The notes under the pieces were generated by a model. It ran no database searches. It worked only from the letters and a program-made list of their open reading frames with translations, and was not told the DNA's origin. A DNA stretch of 64,000 nt from Bacillus sp. FJAT-49711 (GTDB lineage: Bacteria > Bacillota > Bacilli > Bacillales > Bacillaceae_C), in NCBI RefSeq assembly GCF_018343715.1, contig NZ_JAGYPL010000003.1, forward strand, positions 441,784 to 505,783, in the 5' to 3' direction. The translations under genes were made by a program, and so were the position numbers. Shown piece by piece: positions 33,879 to 42,870 of this stretch (positions within the stretch are counted from its first letter, which is position 1; each line of letters begins with the position of its first letter).

Positions 33879-35105
33879 TTATTTCGTAGCATTAGCCCAA
33901 GCTTTATCAAGAGACTCTATAAATTGTTGTCCAGTCATATCTTTATTAATAAAGAATTCTTGTGTTGCTGGAGCTAGGTCAGCATCTACAATACCTGCTG
34001 GCCATAAGTTAAATGTCCACGGAATAGATTTTCCTGAGTTAGATGCTTCTAATAAATCTGAAGATAGTGGATCTAGATCTTTAGCATCAATATTTGTCAT
34101 TGCTGGAATGAAACCAAATTCTTCAACAATATATTTTTGTCCTGTTTCACTAGTAGTCATCCAGTTCAAGAAATCCAATGCTGCATCAATTTCTTTTTGA
34201 TCTGCATCAGCATTTACTGCCCAGTAACTTGGTACACCAACAGCAATTTTATCATTGCCCATTAGCGGAAGTGGAAGCATACCCATATCAAAACCTAGGT
34301 CGCCGTAGTCTTTAAACATTCCGTATGCCCAGTTTCCTTGGTGAATCATCGCTGTTTTTCCTGTTGCAAAATCCCCAATTTGCTTATCGTAGTTATACTC
34401 AAGTGGATTGTATGATTCTGCTCTGATAGTTTCCATGAATTTGGCAAACTCTTGGAATTCTTTCGTTTCAGCCATTTTCACTTCGCCTTTATTAAGTTTT
34501 TCAATAAAAGCTGTTGGGTCATCCAAAAGTGCGAAAGGTGTATTTAAAATATGTGCAATTAAGAAATAGGCTTCTTGTGATAATCCAAGGCCATTAATAC
34601 CATCTGCTTTAAGTGCTGTTAATGTTTTATTGAATGAATCATAATCTTTTACATCTTCAGGTTTTACTAAATTTTTGTTATAGACAAGTCCGTAGCCTTC
34701 AATGCCGTATGGAAGCCCGACTTTTTTACCATCAATTACTAATTCTTTTTCAGGAGCTACATTCTTCATAAAGTCTTGACTGCTTAAATCATATTCATAT
34801 GACTTAAGTTGCTCTCCCTCAGTTGCTCCTCCCAATGTAAAAATGGATGGGCCTTGCTTACTAGAAAGCTTTGTTTTCAACTGTTGGAAATAATCGTCAC
34901 CAGTTGTTTCCCAAATTTCAACCTTAATTCCTTTTTCTTTTTCATATTCCTTAGCAAGTGCTTTCATTTGGTCCGTAATTTCAACCTTTGATTGGAAAAT
35001 AACGATCTTTTCTCCAGCTTTAGAACTACTTCCACCACAACCTGCCAATACGACCATTGACATAAGTAGAATGATAGATATTAAACTAAACGCCTTTTTC
35101 ATCAA
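33879..35105 (-). CDS. carbohydrate ABC transporter substrate-binding lipoprotein
   Basis: The 408-residue protein has a lipoprotein signal with lipobox VLAGCGG (Cys23). A family-1 solute-binding fold follows: VEIWETTGDDYFQQLKTKLSS, TAMIHQGNWAYGMF and SYWAVNADADQKEIDAAL. It captures oligosaccharide outside the membrane and delivers it to the two permeases. AAAGGAGGA lies before the start; TTGACT at 35162-35167 is a candidate -35 box. An AACGTT-centred element (35121-35135) downstream of it may bind the neighbouring LacI regulator. Confidence 0.93.
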   Translation of the reverse strand: MMKKAFSLISIILLMSMVVLAGCGGSSSKAGEKIVIFQSKVEITDQMKALAKEYEKEKGIKVEIWETTGDDYFQQLKTKLSSKQGPSIFTLGGATEGEQLKSYEYDLSSQDFMKNVAPEKELVIDGKKVGLPYGIEGYGLVYNKNLVKPEDVKDYDSFNKTLTALKADGINGLGLSQEAYFLIAHILNTPFALLDDPTAFIEKLNKGEVKMAETKEFQEFAKFMETIRAESYNPLEYNYDKQIGDFATGKTAMIHQGNWAYGMFKDYGDLGFDMGMLPLPLMGNDKIAVGVPSYWAVNADADQKEIDAALDFLNWMTTSETGQKYIVEEFGFIPAMTNIDAKDLDPLSSDLLEASNSGKSIPWTFNLWPAGIVDADLAPATQEFFINKDMTGQQFIESLDKAWANATK

Positions 35106-35120
35106 TGCGTCCTCCTTTTT

Positions 35121-35135
35121 AATAAAACGTTATAC
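35121..35135. promoter_or_regulatory. possible LacI-family operator before the binding-protein gene
   Basis: AATAAAACGTTATAC has an AACGTT core as in many LacI-family sites and lies between the candidate -35 box at 35162 and the ribosome binding site. The arms are only partly symmetric. Confidence 0.35.
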
Positions 35136-35282
35136 CTATATTTTAAGTCTTGTCCTGAAAAAGTCAACAAATTTTATATTTCCAATATTTTTTACTTAAA
35201 TTTATATAGAAATTTAATGAATTTTACATCTTATACTGAATATATAGGTAAATTTTTTATCAAAAATAGGTTTGGTTCTAAC

Positions 35283-36251
35283 TTATTTTACTGAACTTCT
35301 CCACTTCATCTTAGCGGAAATTTTAAAAATATCCTTATTGGCTGTCCCTCGAATCATTTCCACTAATTCTTTTGCAGCTAAATAACCACTCTCGTACCGT
35401 GGAATCGATACAGTTGTCAGCCCGTATGTTTCAGCAATACTGGCATCATCGAATCCTGTAACGGAAATATCCTTGGGCACTGAATAGTTACTTTCTTTCA
35501 AGGCTTTTATAGCACCAATCGCCATATTGTCGTTGGCGCAAACTAAAACTTCTGGAAGGTTATTGCTTAAAGTTAAAATATTGGCAGCACGGTATCCACT
35601 TTCTTCGGTAAAATCTCCGAAATAATAGTTAGTCCTTTGAAAGCTAATATTATTTTTCTCGAGCGTATCTTTAAATGCTTGAAATCGCTCTTGATGATCA
35701 AGCGAGCTTTCAATTCCGCCAATGTATCCGAAATCACGAAACCCTTTGCCAATAAGGGATTGGACAAGATCACACATAACTGTATAGTTTTCAACAATTA
35801 CACTTTTAATGTAATCATTATTTACAATCCTATCCATAACAACAATTGGAAACTGTTCATCAGCAACAGAAGCAAGAAAATCATTATCCATTTTTTTATC
35901 CAACACAATCGCTCCACCAGCAAAATTATTACGCATGAAATTTTTACTGGAACTTGTCGTACACACAATTAAATCAAAGCCATTTTCCGAAAGGTAATCG
36001 TTTATCCCTTTAATAATCTTTAAATAAAAAGATCTTTCAAAATCGCTAAAATTGAAGACAATGGTATTCGTTTTTCCCGACTTTAAACTTCTTCCCATTA
36101 AATTAGGCTGATAACCCATTTCTTCGCATATTTGTAATACTCGTTCTCTCGTTTCTTTCCCGACGTTTTTCCGTCCATTGATTACATTTGAAACTGTAGA
36201 AACTGAAACACCCGCCATTTTAGCAATTTCCTTAATACCAACCAATTCCAT
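35283..36251 (-). CDS. LacI-family transcriptional regulator
   Basis: The protein (about 322 residues) begins with the LacI helix-turn-helix IKEIAKMAGVSVSTVSNVIN and hinge helix MGRSLKSGKT. The periplasmic-binding-protein-like sensor domain follows (CANDNMAIGAIKALKE, VTGFDDASIAE). The TTG at 36245 gives MVGIKEIAK with better spacing to GAGGGG than the ATG at 36251. It sits between the GH3 gene and the ABC importer and most likely represses this cluster until the sugar or its phosphate binds. Confidence 0.92.
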   Translation of the reverse strand: MELVGIKEIAKMAGVSVSTVSNVINGRKNVGKETRERVLQICEEMGYQPNLMGRSLKSGKTNTIVFNFSDFERSFYLKIIKGINDYLSENGFDLIVCTTSSSKNFMRNNFAGGAIVLDKKMDNDFLASVADEQFPIVVMDRIVNNDYIKSVIVENYTVMCDLVQSLIGKGFRDFGYIGGIESSLDHQERFQAFKDTLEKNNISFQRTNYYFGDFTEESGYRAANILTLSNNLPEVLVCANDNMAIGAIKALKESNYSVPKDISVTGFDDASIAETYGLTTVSIPRYESGYLAAKELVEMIRGTANKDIFKISAKMKWRSSVK

Positions 36252-36331
36252 GCCCCTCGCTTCGAGTTATTTTCTGTATTTAGTAAAACATAAAACGTCA
36301 TTTTTGTAAAATTTACTTTTAATTTTAGTAA

Positions 36332-36362
36332 AATGGACTCACCCTTAAACGGCGAGTCCATT
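36332..36362 (-). terminator. terminator after the GH3 gene
   Basis: AATGGACTC and GAGTCCATT flank a 13-bp loop. The tail on the minus strand is TTTACTAAAATT, only moderately T-rich. Confidence 0.6.
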
Positions 36363-36369
36363 CTTCTAC

Positions 36370-38586
36370 TCATTTTCTTAGTTCAAATTCTTCAAATATT
36401 TCCGTATCGCTGTTCGATCCGATGAAAACCTTAAATTTTCCATTTTCACTTTCAAATTTCATACTTGCTGTGTAAAATCTTAACATTTCTTCTGTTATCA
36501 CAAATTCAATAGTGTTCGATTCACCTGGTTGAAGATCTATTTTTTGGAGTGCTTTTAACTCTTTAACTGGTCTAACAACACTACCAGCCAAATCTTGAAT
36601 ATATAATTGTACTGTTTCTTTCCCTGCATATTTACCGATATTTTTTACCATAATGGATGCAGTTAATTTTCCGTTATATGATAACACTTTCTCATCAAGT
36701 GTAAGATTGGAATATTCAAATTCCGTGTACGATAAACCATAGCCGAAAGGATATAATGGCTCATTTGGAATATCTGTGTATCTCGATTGAAATCTATGAC
36801 CCGCTTCTCCTTTTTTCAAAGGTCTGCCGGTGTTAAAGGCATTATAGTAAACAGGTATTTGACCGACACTATACGGGAAGCTCATCGATAATTTTCCTGA
36901 AGGATTTACATCATTAAAGAGAACATCTGCAACTCCGTTACCGCCTTCTGTTCCTGGGAACCAAGCTTCTACAATCGCATTCGCCTTCTCATTTAATTCT
37001 TTTAAATCAAGCGGTCTTCCGTTAAATAGTACAACGACTATATTTTGGTTAACTGCGTGAACTTTCCGGAATAATTCAAGTTGAATTTCAGGCAATGTAA
37101 TCGCAGCCCGACTTCCCCCTTCGCCACTTTGGATAAAATGCTCACCCAATGCCATGACGACAACATCAGATTGTTTAGCAATCTCTATCGCTTCTTGTAA
37201 ATCCGCCTTGGCCACGTCCGGATTGAATTCCTGTTCTTCCACCTCATGAGCAAATCCACTAATTCTCGTATCAGGATCTAAAATCTCGCTTCCTTTGGCA
37301 AAGCTTACATTAGCACCATCGACTTTTTCTAACACAGCCTGTTTTAGTGTCACTACTTGATCCGAATCTCCATGTATAGACCATAAACCACTTAACGCTT
37401 TACTATCTATATATGGGCCAATAAAAGCAATGCTTTGGCTAGATTTACTTAGAGGGAGAGCACCTTCATTTTTTAAAAGAACAAGTGATTCACTCACTAT
37501 TTTCCTTGCTAAATTGCGGTGTTCATCACAGAGAATGATTTCCTTTTCTTTCTCCTCATCCGCGAAGCGATACGGATTTTCAAAGAGTCCTAATTGATTT
37601 TTTAATTGAAGGACACGCATGGCAGATTCATCAATCAATTGCTCCGGTATTTTTCCTTCATCGACTAGCTTTTTCAAATGATGAACATACACGGGTGTAA
37701 CCATATCAATGTCAACACCTGCTTCAATCGCAAGTTTTGCCGCCTCTTCTCCGTCTTCCGCAACACCATGAGCCATCAGCTCGGCAATTGCTGCATAATC
37801 TGAAATGAGTACTCCTTCAAAGCCCCACTCATCTCTTAAAAGGTCTTTCATTAGCCATTTATTTCCTGTAGCAGGAATCCCGTCAACTGTATTAAAAGCT
37901 GTCATCACCATGGCACATCCCGCATCAAGCGCTGCTTTATATGCCGGTAAATATTGCTCCCTTAATGTTCTTTCAGACATATCAACCGTGTTATAATCCC
38001 GTCCGCCTTCCGGTGCCCCATATGCCGCCAAATGTTTTACACAAGCCGCAAGTGTTCCTTCATCTGATAAAGATTCCCCTTGATAGCCTTTCACCATTGC
38101 CGCTCCAAAAAGACCATTCAAATATGCATCTTCTCCCGTTGATTCCATTACCCTTCCCCAACGCGGATCTCTCACTAAATCAACCATCGGAGAAAACGTA
38201 ATATGTAATCCTGCTGCTGCAGATTCCTTTGCCGCAACCGAAGCGCTTTCTTTTACTAGATCTGGATTGAATGTACTACCAAGTCCGAGCGGAATCGGAA
38301 AAATAGTTTTATAGCCATTTATGATATCTGCCATAAACAGCAATGGAATTTTGTGACGATTCTTTTCCAAGTATTCCGTTTGAATTTGTTTTAGTTTTTT
38401 TGCACCTAATACATTTAAAATAGATCCTGTATTATTTACAGTGTCATCCTCAAATTTCATGTAACTAGATGGACCTGTACTAATATCAGATCCCTTATAG
38501 TAATCACCCGTCAACTGCAGCAACTGGTCAATTTTTTCTTCCAATGTCATGTTAGCTAAAAGTTCATCTAATGCAGATTGTTTCAT
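36370..38586 (-). CDS. GH3-family beta-glucosidase
   Basis: The 738-residue protein has the full GH3 layout: the (alpha/beta)8 domain with RDPRWGRVMESTGED and the nucleophile Asp263 in GVLISDYAA, the second domain with the KHLAAYGAPEGGRDYN region, and a C-terminal fibronectin-like domain. There is no signal peptide, so it acts inside the cell. It hydrolyses terminal beta-glucosyl or related residues. It stands before the LacI gene and the importer, implying that the imported sugar includes a beta-glycoside. Confidence 0.93.
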   Translation of the reverse strand: MKQSALDELLANMTLEEKIDQLLQLTGDYYKGSDISTGPSSYMKFEDDTVNNTGSILNVLGAKKLKQIQTEYLEKNRHKIPLLFMADIINGYKTIFPIPLGLGSTFNPDLVKESASVAAKESAAAGLHITFSPMVDLVRDPRWGRVMESTGEDAYLNGLFGAAMVKGYQGESLSDEGTLAACVKHLAAYGAPEGGRDYNTVDMSERTLREQYLPAYKAALDAGCAMVMTAFNTVDGIPATGNKWLMKDLLRDEWGFEGVLISDYAAIAELMAHGVAEDGEEAAKLAIEAGVDIDMVTPVYVHHLKKLVDEGKIPEQLIDESAMRVLQLKNQLGLFENPYRFADEEKEKEIILCDEHRNLARKIVSESLVLLKNEGALPLSKSSQSIAFIGPYIDSKALSGLWSIHGDSDQVVTLKQAVLEKVDGANVSFAKGSEILDPDTRISGFAHEVEEQEFNPDVAKADLQEAIEIAKQSDVVVMALGEHFIQSGEGGSRAAITLPEIQLELFRKVHAVNQNIVVVLFNGRPLDLKELNEKANAIVEAWFPGTEGGNGVADVLFNDVNPSGKLSMSFPYSVGQIPVYYNAFNTGRPLKKGEAGHRFQSRYTDIPNEPLYPFGYGLSYTEFEYSNLTLDEKVLSYNGKLTASIMVKNIGKYAGKETVQLYIQDLAGSVVRPVKELKALQKIDLQPGESNTIEFVITEEMLRFYTASMKFESENGKFKVFIGSNSDTEIFEEFELRK

Positions 38587-38708
38587 TTTTAATTCTCCTT
38601 ATCTTTAAATGATCATTTTCTATTATCAAAATACTTTTGATTCTACTTTTGATTTTAAATCATGCGTCCTTCAAGCAGGAAGCTTGTCTGGTTTTCTCCT
38701 ATCACATT

Positions 38709-39737
38709 TTACTCTTTTCTAGCCATTTTCAGTATAAGGACGGAGACAAGAAAGGATGCAGCTCCTGCGACTAATACCCCGCTAATGTTTGCTATATATG
38801 CACTTGCATGATGCGGACTCAACGCTATGATTGATAGAAAACTACCAGGTGAAACAGGGCTCAATAATCCGCCATCCAAAAAAGTAAATGTTGCAATTCC
38901 ACATATCCCGCCAATCATAACAGCCAGCATTAGCAGTGGACGCATTAAGATATACGGAAGATATATTTCATGAATCCCACCAAAAAATTGAACGAGAGCC
39001 GCTCCAGGAGCAGTACGTTTGGCGGTGTCTTTTCCAAATAAACTATAGGCCAGCAAAACGCCAACACCCGGACCTGGATTGGCCTCAACAAGAAAAAGGA
39101 CGGATTTTCCAGTTTCAACAACTTGCTCAATCCCAATTGGCAATAGAATTCCATGATTAAGTGCATTATTTAAGAATAATAGTTTAGCAGGCTCTATTAG
39201 AATACTAGTAAAAGGAAGTAATCCATTTTCGGTCATCCAATAAACTCCATTAGTAAGCGCTTTTGTGAAAAAGGAAAAAATAGGACCAATTGTATAAAAT
39301 GCCGCGATCATAAACAATCCACCTATAATAGCAGCTGTGAAATTATGAACAAGCATTTCGAAACCTGGTTTAATCTTTTTTTCAATAAAACGATCAATCT
39401 TTTTTACAAAAAAAGCACAAATAGGACCTATGACCATAGCACCGAGAATCATCGGAATCTCCGAACTCACAATAACACCGACTGTCGCAATCGCACCAAC
39501 TACAGCACCACGTTGATCGTATACTAATTTACCACCCGTATATCCGATTAAAAATGGCAGTAAATAAGTAATCATGATATCCGCTAGATTACCAAGAAGT
39601 ACATTTGGTAAAAACCCAGCTGGTACAAACAACGCAGTGAATAAGCCCCACGTAATAAAAGCTGATATATTCGGCATAATCATCGAGCTTAGAAAGTTTC
39701 CCAGCTTTTGGATCCTAATTTTTATTTGTTGGCTCAT
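38709..39737 (-). CDS. PTS mannitol-type EIIC protein without EIIB/EIIA
   Basis: The 342-residue protein matches the membrane domain of the mannitol transporter MtlA, including GGIHEIYLPYILM and the phosphate-site region NHGILLPIGIEQ. Eight or so membrane helices are visible. It ends directly after the last helix (LILKMARKE), so the EIIB domain fused in MtlA is absent, and no mtlF or mtlD lies nearby. It may use EIIA/EIIB from elsewhere or have lost transport function. GGAGGAAAGT precedes the ATG. Confidence 0.85.
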   Translation of the reverse strand: MSQQIKIRIQKLGNFLSSMIMPNISAFITWGLFTALFVPAGFLPNVLLGNLADIMITYLLPFLIGYTGGKLVYDQRGAVVGAIATVGVIVSSEIPMILGAMVIGPICAFFVKKIDRFIEKKIKPGFEMLVHNFTAAIIGGLFMIAAFYTIGPIFSFFTKALTNGVYWMTENGLLPFTSILIEPAKLLFLNNALNHGILLPIGIEQVVETGKSVLFLVEANPGPGVGVLLAYSLFGKDTAKRTAPGAALVQFFGGIHEIYLPYILMRPLLMLAVMIGGICGIATFTFLDGGLLSPVSPGSFLSIIALSPHHASAYIANISGVLVAGAASFLVSVLILKMARKE

Positions 39738-39781
39738 TTACTACTTTCCTCCATCATCCTTTACACCTACAATGTTAAATC

Positions 39782-39795
39782 AGAAACCGTTATCA
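39782..39795. promoter_or_regulatory. candidate cre site (CcpA binding)
   Basis: On the minus strand TGATAACGGTTTCT matches the cre consensus TGWNANCGNTNNCA at 13 of 14 positions. It lies 45 bp before the EIIC start, where catabolite repression by CcpA would act. Confidence 0.5.
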
Positions 39796-40030
39796 AGCAA
39801 TCATGTTTTTTATCTTAAGCCGATTATATAAGAGTTATATACATATAGGGAGCATTGCTTTAATATTTTCTATCTAAATCAATACTTATGTAGATTATTA
39901 AAATACATAGTCGGGTATGCATTACAAACACCTCATGGAAAGCCCTGATAATATTCCTATAGAGATCGTCTTGCTATCATGCTATTCTAAAGTGTACGGT
40001 TATTTTTTCACCGTTCGGGAGGAAAGAGTT

Positions 40031-41002
40031 ATGAAATCAAACCATTTACGAATTTTATCCATCATTCTATTGTCATTATTAATAAGCCTTCAGGGCGGGT
40101 GCAGCTTGATAAGTAGAGGAAATCAAGATCGTTCCAATCTTGCTACCAATGACGGCGGCATTCATAACCCTCCAGAAACGTTACATGACCAAGAAAAATC
40201 CATAATGGAATATCCAAATCAAGAAGAAAAACAGGAAGAGAAAGCGAAAGATTCTAAATCTGTAAAACAGATAGAACAAGATAGAGAGAATGAAAAACAA
40301 ACTAAAAAAATCGTAGCTGAATCAAAGAATAACCCAGAAGATTTTAATGAATCCACGACAGAAAAATTAAAGGGATTTAACAAAACGAATGAAGATGCCG
40401 TTCAAGTTGTAAGTCAGCCTGAGGTTATTTCCGTGCTAGTCAATAAACAAAATAAGCTTCCAGATCATTACAGCCCGAAAGATTTAGTCTATCCTAATGT
40501 CCGATTTATTTTTAGCGGCAATCCTGAAAAAAAGAAAATGCGTAAAGAGGCTGCTATGGCATTGGAGAAAATGTTCGCAGGGGCTGAAAAACATGGGATC
40601 CTTTTAGCTGGAGCATCTGGGTATCGTTCCCAAGCTACGCAGGAAATACTTTACGGAAGCTATGTGAGAAGAGACGGAAAAACCGCTGCGGATCGATATA
40701 GCGCACGTCCTAGTCATAGTGAACACCAGACTGGTTTGGCGATGGATGTATCAGGCATTACTGGTAAATGTGCTGCTATGGATTGTTTTGGAGGCTCTCC
40801 TGAGGCTGACTGGTTGGCAGAGCATGCCTATGAGTATGGATTTATAGTCAGGTATCCTAAAGGAAAAGAACATATAACAGGATATCAATATGAACCATGG
40901 CATATGCGTTATGTCGGCATAGAGATTGCAACGGAAATATATGAAAAAGACATCACACTTGAAGAATATTATGACAAATCTATTCCTGTGAGCGGAAAAT
41001 GA
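40031..41002 (+). CDS. VanY/LdcB-family D,D- or L,D-carboxypeptidase lipoprotein
   Basis: The ATG at 40031 follows GGGAGGAAAGAG and opens a lipoprotein signal with lipobox LQGGC (Cys24). After a charged low-complexity linker (about 25-150) comes the peptidase M15B domain: ASGYRSQATQEILYG, the zinc motif SEHQTGLAMD and EPWHMRYVG. It removes the terminal D-alanine of peptidoglycan stem peptides outside the membrane. Total 323 residues. Single gene with its own terminator. Confidence 0.92.
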   Translation: MKSNHLRILSIILLSLLISLQGGCSLISRGNQDRSNLATNDGGIHNPPETLHDQEKSIMEYPNQEEKQEEKAKDSKSVKQIEQDRENEKQTKKIVAESKNNPEDFNESTTEKLKGFNKTNEDAVQVVSQPEVISVLVNKQNKLPDHYSPKDLVYPNVRFIFSGNPEKKKMRKEAAMALEKMFAGAEKHGILLAGASGYRSQATQEILYGSYVRRDGKTAADRYSARPSHSEHQTGLAMDVSGITGKCAAMDCFGGSPEADWLAEHAYEYGFIVRYPKGKEHITGYQYEPWHMRYVGIEIATEIYEKDITLEEYYDKSIPVSGK

Positions 41003-41014
41003 ATAATAGATAAG

Positions 41015-41050
41015 AGCAGATCTTAGGTAAGTTCCCTAGATCTGCTTTTA
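41015..41050 (+). terminator. terminator after the VanY-family gene
   Basis: AGCAGATC and GATCTGCT with adjoining TAGG/CCTA form a long stem followed by TTTTA. Confidence 0.88.
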
Positions 41051-41051
41051 C

Positions 41052-41402
41052 TTATTTATCTTCGATTAAGCCTATTCCTAGTCCTGTAGGATCTACGATA
41101 TATGCAAGATAAAAATCATCAAATTCCATTTTTTCTCGAACAATCATAGCCCCATGTTCCACAGCCTTTGAAATAGCTTCATCAATCGATTCTACTTCAA
41201 TTTGTATTCTAATTCCATGGGGAAAATCATTAGGCCCTTTGGCGATTCCGCCACCAATCCCTTTCATATCATTTCCCGTCGTTACTTCTCGATAATCCCA
41301 GTGGGGCTCAGCCACTTTCCAACCAAAAACGTTCGAATAAAAATCTACTGCTTTTTCAGGTTCTTGACTATTAAGTTCAAATCCGATTACTTTTCCCGTC
41401 AT
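41052..41402 (-). CDS. VOC-family (glyoxalase-like) protein
   Basis: The 116-residue single-chain VOC domain has the N-terminal strand GKVIGFELNSQEPEKAVDFYSNVFGW and C-terminal FDDFYLAYIVDPTGLGIGLIE. It is close to the PhzB/glyoxalase-like 27 kDa antigen group. The substrate is unknown. It starts only 4 bp after the second VOC gene, so the two form an operon, perhaps a recent pair of related but distinct enzymes. Confidence 0.82.
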   Translation of the reverse strand: MTGKVIGFELNSQEPEKAVDFYSNVFGWKVAEPHWDYREVTTGNDMKGIGGGIAKGPNDFPHGIRIQIEVESIDEAISKAVEHGAMIVREKMEFDDFYLAYIVDPTGLGIGLIEDK

Positions 41403-41405
41403 TCC

Positions 41406-41804
41406 TTACAACCTTTCAAAAAATGTAATAAGATTATGATCAAGATCTAATACATCAAACTCGCGGACTCCCCAAGGCCTGTCGCCCAACGACGTGTTGG
41501 GATGAAAAATATTAAAATGTTTAATAGACTCATGCAATTCATCTACATCTATCACTTCAATCCGGCAGCTGGCTGTTCCAGCAATAAATGTTTCTGCGCC
41601 CGAAATGATTGGATCTGAAGAACTGCGATTACGCCAGCTATTATCGCTTGCCGCCCATAGATTAATTAGAACATCATTACATTTAAGCACCGCAAAATCC
41701 TTATCTTGGTGAATAGCTTTAAATCCCAGCTTTTCCTCATAAAAATTCACACTCTGCTTCATATCTTTCACTGGCATTGCTGGAATGGCGTGCAACATTT
41801 TCAT
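41406..41804 (-). CDS. VOC-family protein, bleomycin-resistance-like
   Basis: The 132-residue protein starts MKMLHAIPAMPVKDMKQSVNFYEEKLGF and has SGAETFIAGTASCRIEV and WGVREFDVLDLDHNLITFFE. These are hallmarks of bleomycin-binding proteins (Ble) that sequester the drug as dimers. GGGAGG precedes the ATG. A general glyoxalase-fold enzyme is the alternative. First gene of a two-gene VOC operon. Confidence 0.82.
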   Translation of the reverse strand: MKMLHAIPAMPVKDMKQSVNFYEEKLGFKAIHQDKDFAVLKCNDVLINLWAASDNSWRNRSSSDPIISGAETFIAGTASCRIEVIDVDELHESIKHFNIFHPNTSLGDRPWGVREFDVLDLDHNLITFFERL

Positions 41805-42120
41805 GAACGAGCCTCCCTTTTACCCAACTATATTAAGATTACTTCTATATACAATAACAAATATCCTTCACAATTCATTAAATACTACTTTTACAAAGTT
41901 AAGGAAACCCTTCCACAATTTGTAATTATATAGATTGGCTGAGTACAATAAGAATAGATGGCATATTTATTACAAGAGGAAGTTTTAGAAAGTGAAAGAA
42001 GCTTAGGAATTGCAGATGATTATAATGATCAAAATACAATAATACCAGCATATCTCACATAGTTTACTCTATTTAATTGTCATTTTTCCAATCCCCCACT
42101 ACTTAATATAAAAGGGACAA

Positions 42121-42651
42121 TCACGGAAAAAAAGGAGCTTGTAAAAAAAGCAAGTAACAAAGCAGAATAAATATTGGGCCAACTAAAAGTGGATTTTGAA
42201 GAATGGCAATGAATAAGTTGCGTTTTTTCATATATGTAAAAACCTCGAATAGAATCATCAAACATATAAATACAACAATTGTAAACATAATCATGATGAT
42301 ACGATCCCAGTCCATAAGTTTTAGCATAACACCAAGCATAGCTCCCATCATGCCTGCCATAACCCCGGATAACAACCCTTCAAAGACAGCTAGAAGTGAA
42401 AAAAACATTCCCATTAAAATCCCAATGATCGATCCGACTCCCATTCCGATTACCGTTGCCAACAACATATTGTCTTGAAATAATATCCCCATTAACGTTC
42501 CGGCAAATAGTCCGATTCCCATCGCAATAGACATCGTAAACAACATTCCGTGCATGTTGCTCACCTTTTTTCTTACCATAAAAACCGATATTCCAGCTCC
42601 AAGCAAAAAGACTAACAATAGGAATGACAACAGTATTAAGGAATTAGACAT
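42121..42651 (-). CDS. hypothetical multi-pass membrane protein
   Basis: The ATG at 42651, preceded by GGAG at 9-bp spacing, is preferred; the protein is then 176 residues. It has about five membrane helices; the middle ones are rich in Gly and Met (TVIGMGVGSIIGILMGMFF, GVMAGMMGAMLGVMLKLMD), which suggests tight helix packing. No known family is recognised. It stands alone. Confidence 0.7.
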   Translation of the reverse strand: MSNSLILLSFLLLVFLLGAGISVFMVRKKVSNMHGMLFTMSIAMGIGLFAGTLMGILFQDNMLLATVIGMGVGSIIGILMGMFFSLLAVFEGLLSGVMAGMMGAMLGVMLKLMDWDRIIMIMFTIVVFICLMILFEVFTYMKKRNLFIAILQNPLLVGPIFILLCYLLFLQAPFFP

Positions 42652-42808
42652 CTGAATCATCTCCGGCGTTTTTGTACAAGTATATGATTCAGCTTAAGAT
42701 TTTTACACATATTTTTATAAAAGTAATGCACAACAAATCAGGAGACACTGGGTTCAAGCTTGATTACAACAATCGCTGGTTATGTACTTTTGATAAAAAT
42801 AAAATACA

Positions 42809-42848
42809 CAGTCGCGAATAAATAGTTATTATCGCTACTGTGCTATTA
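42809..42848 (-). terminator. terminator of the RsbR-family gene
   Basis: ACAGTCGCGA and TCGCTACTGT pair around AATAAATAGTTATTA, with ATTTTATTTTT following on the minus strand. Confidence 0.6.
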
Positions 42849-42870
42849 AAAAGATTGACGCTATTCAAAT

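Noticed and set aside
41958-42062. 34-codon frame MAYLLQEEVLES...
   Set aside because: No ribosome binding site; too short to separate from chance, though a relic is possible.
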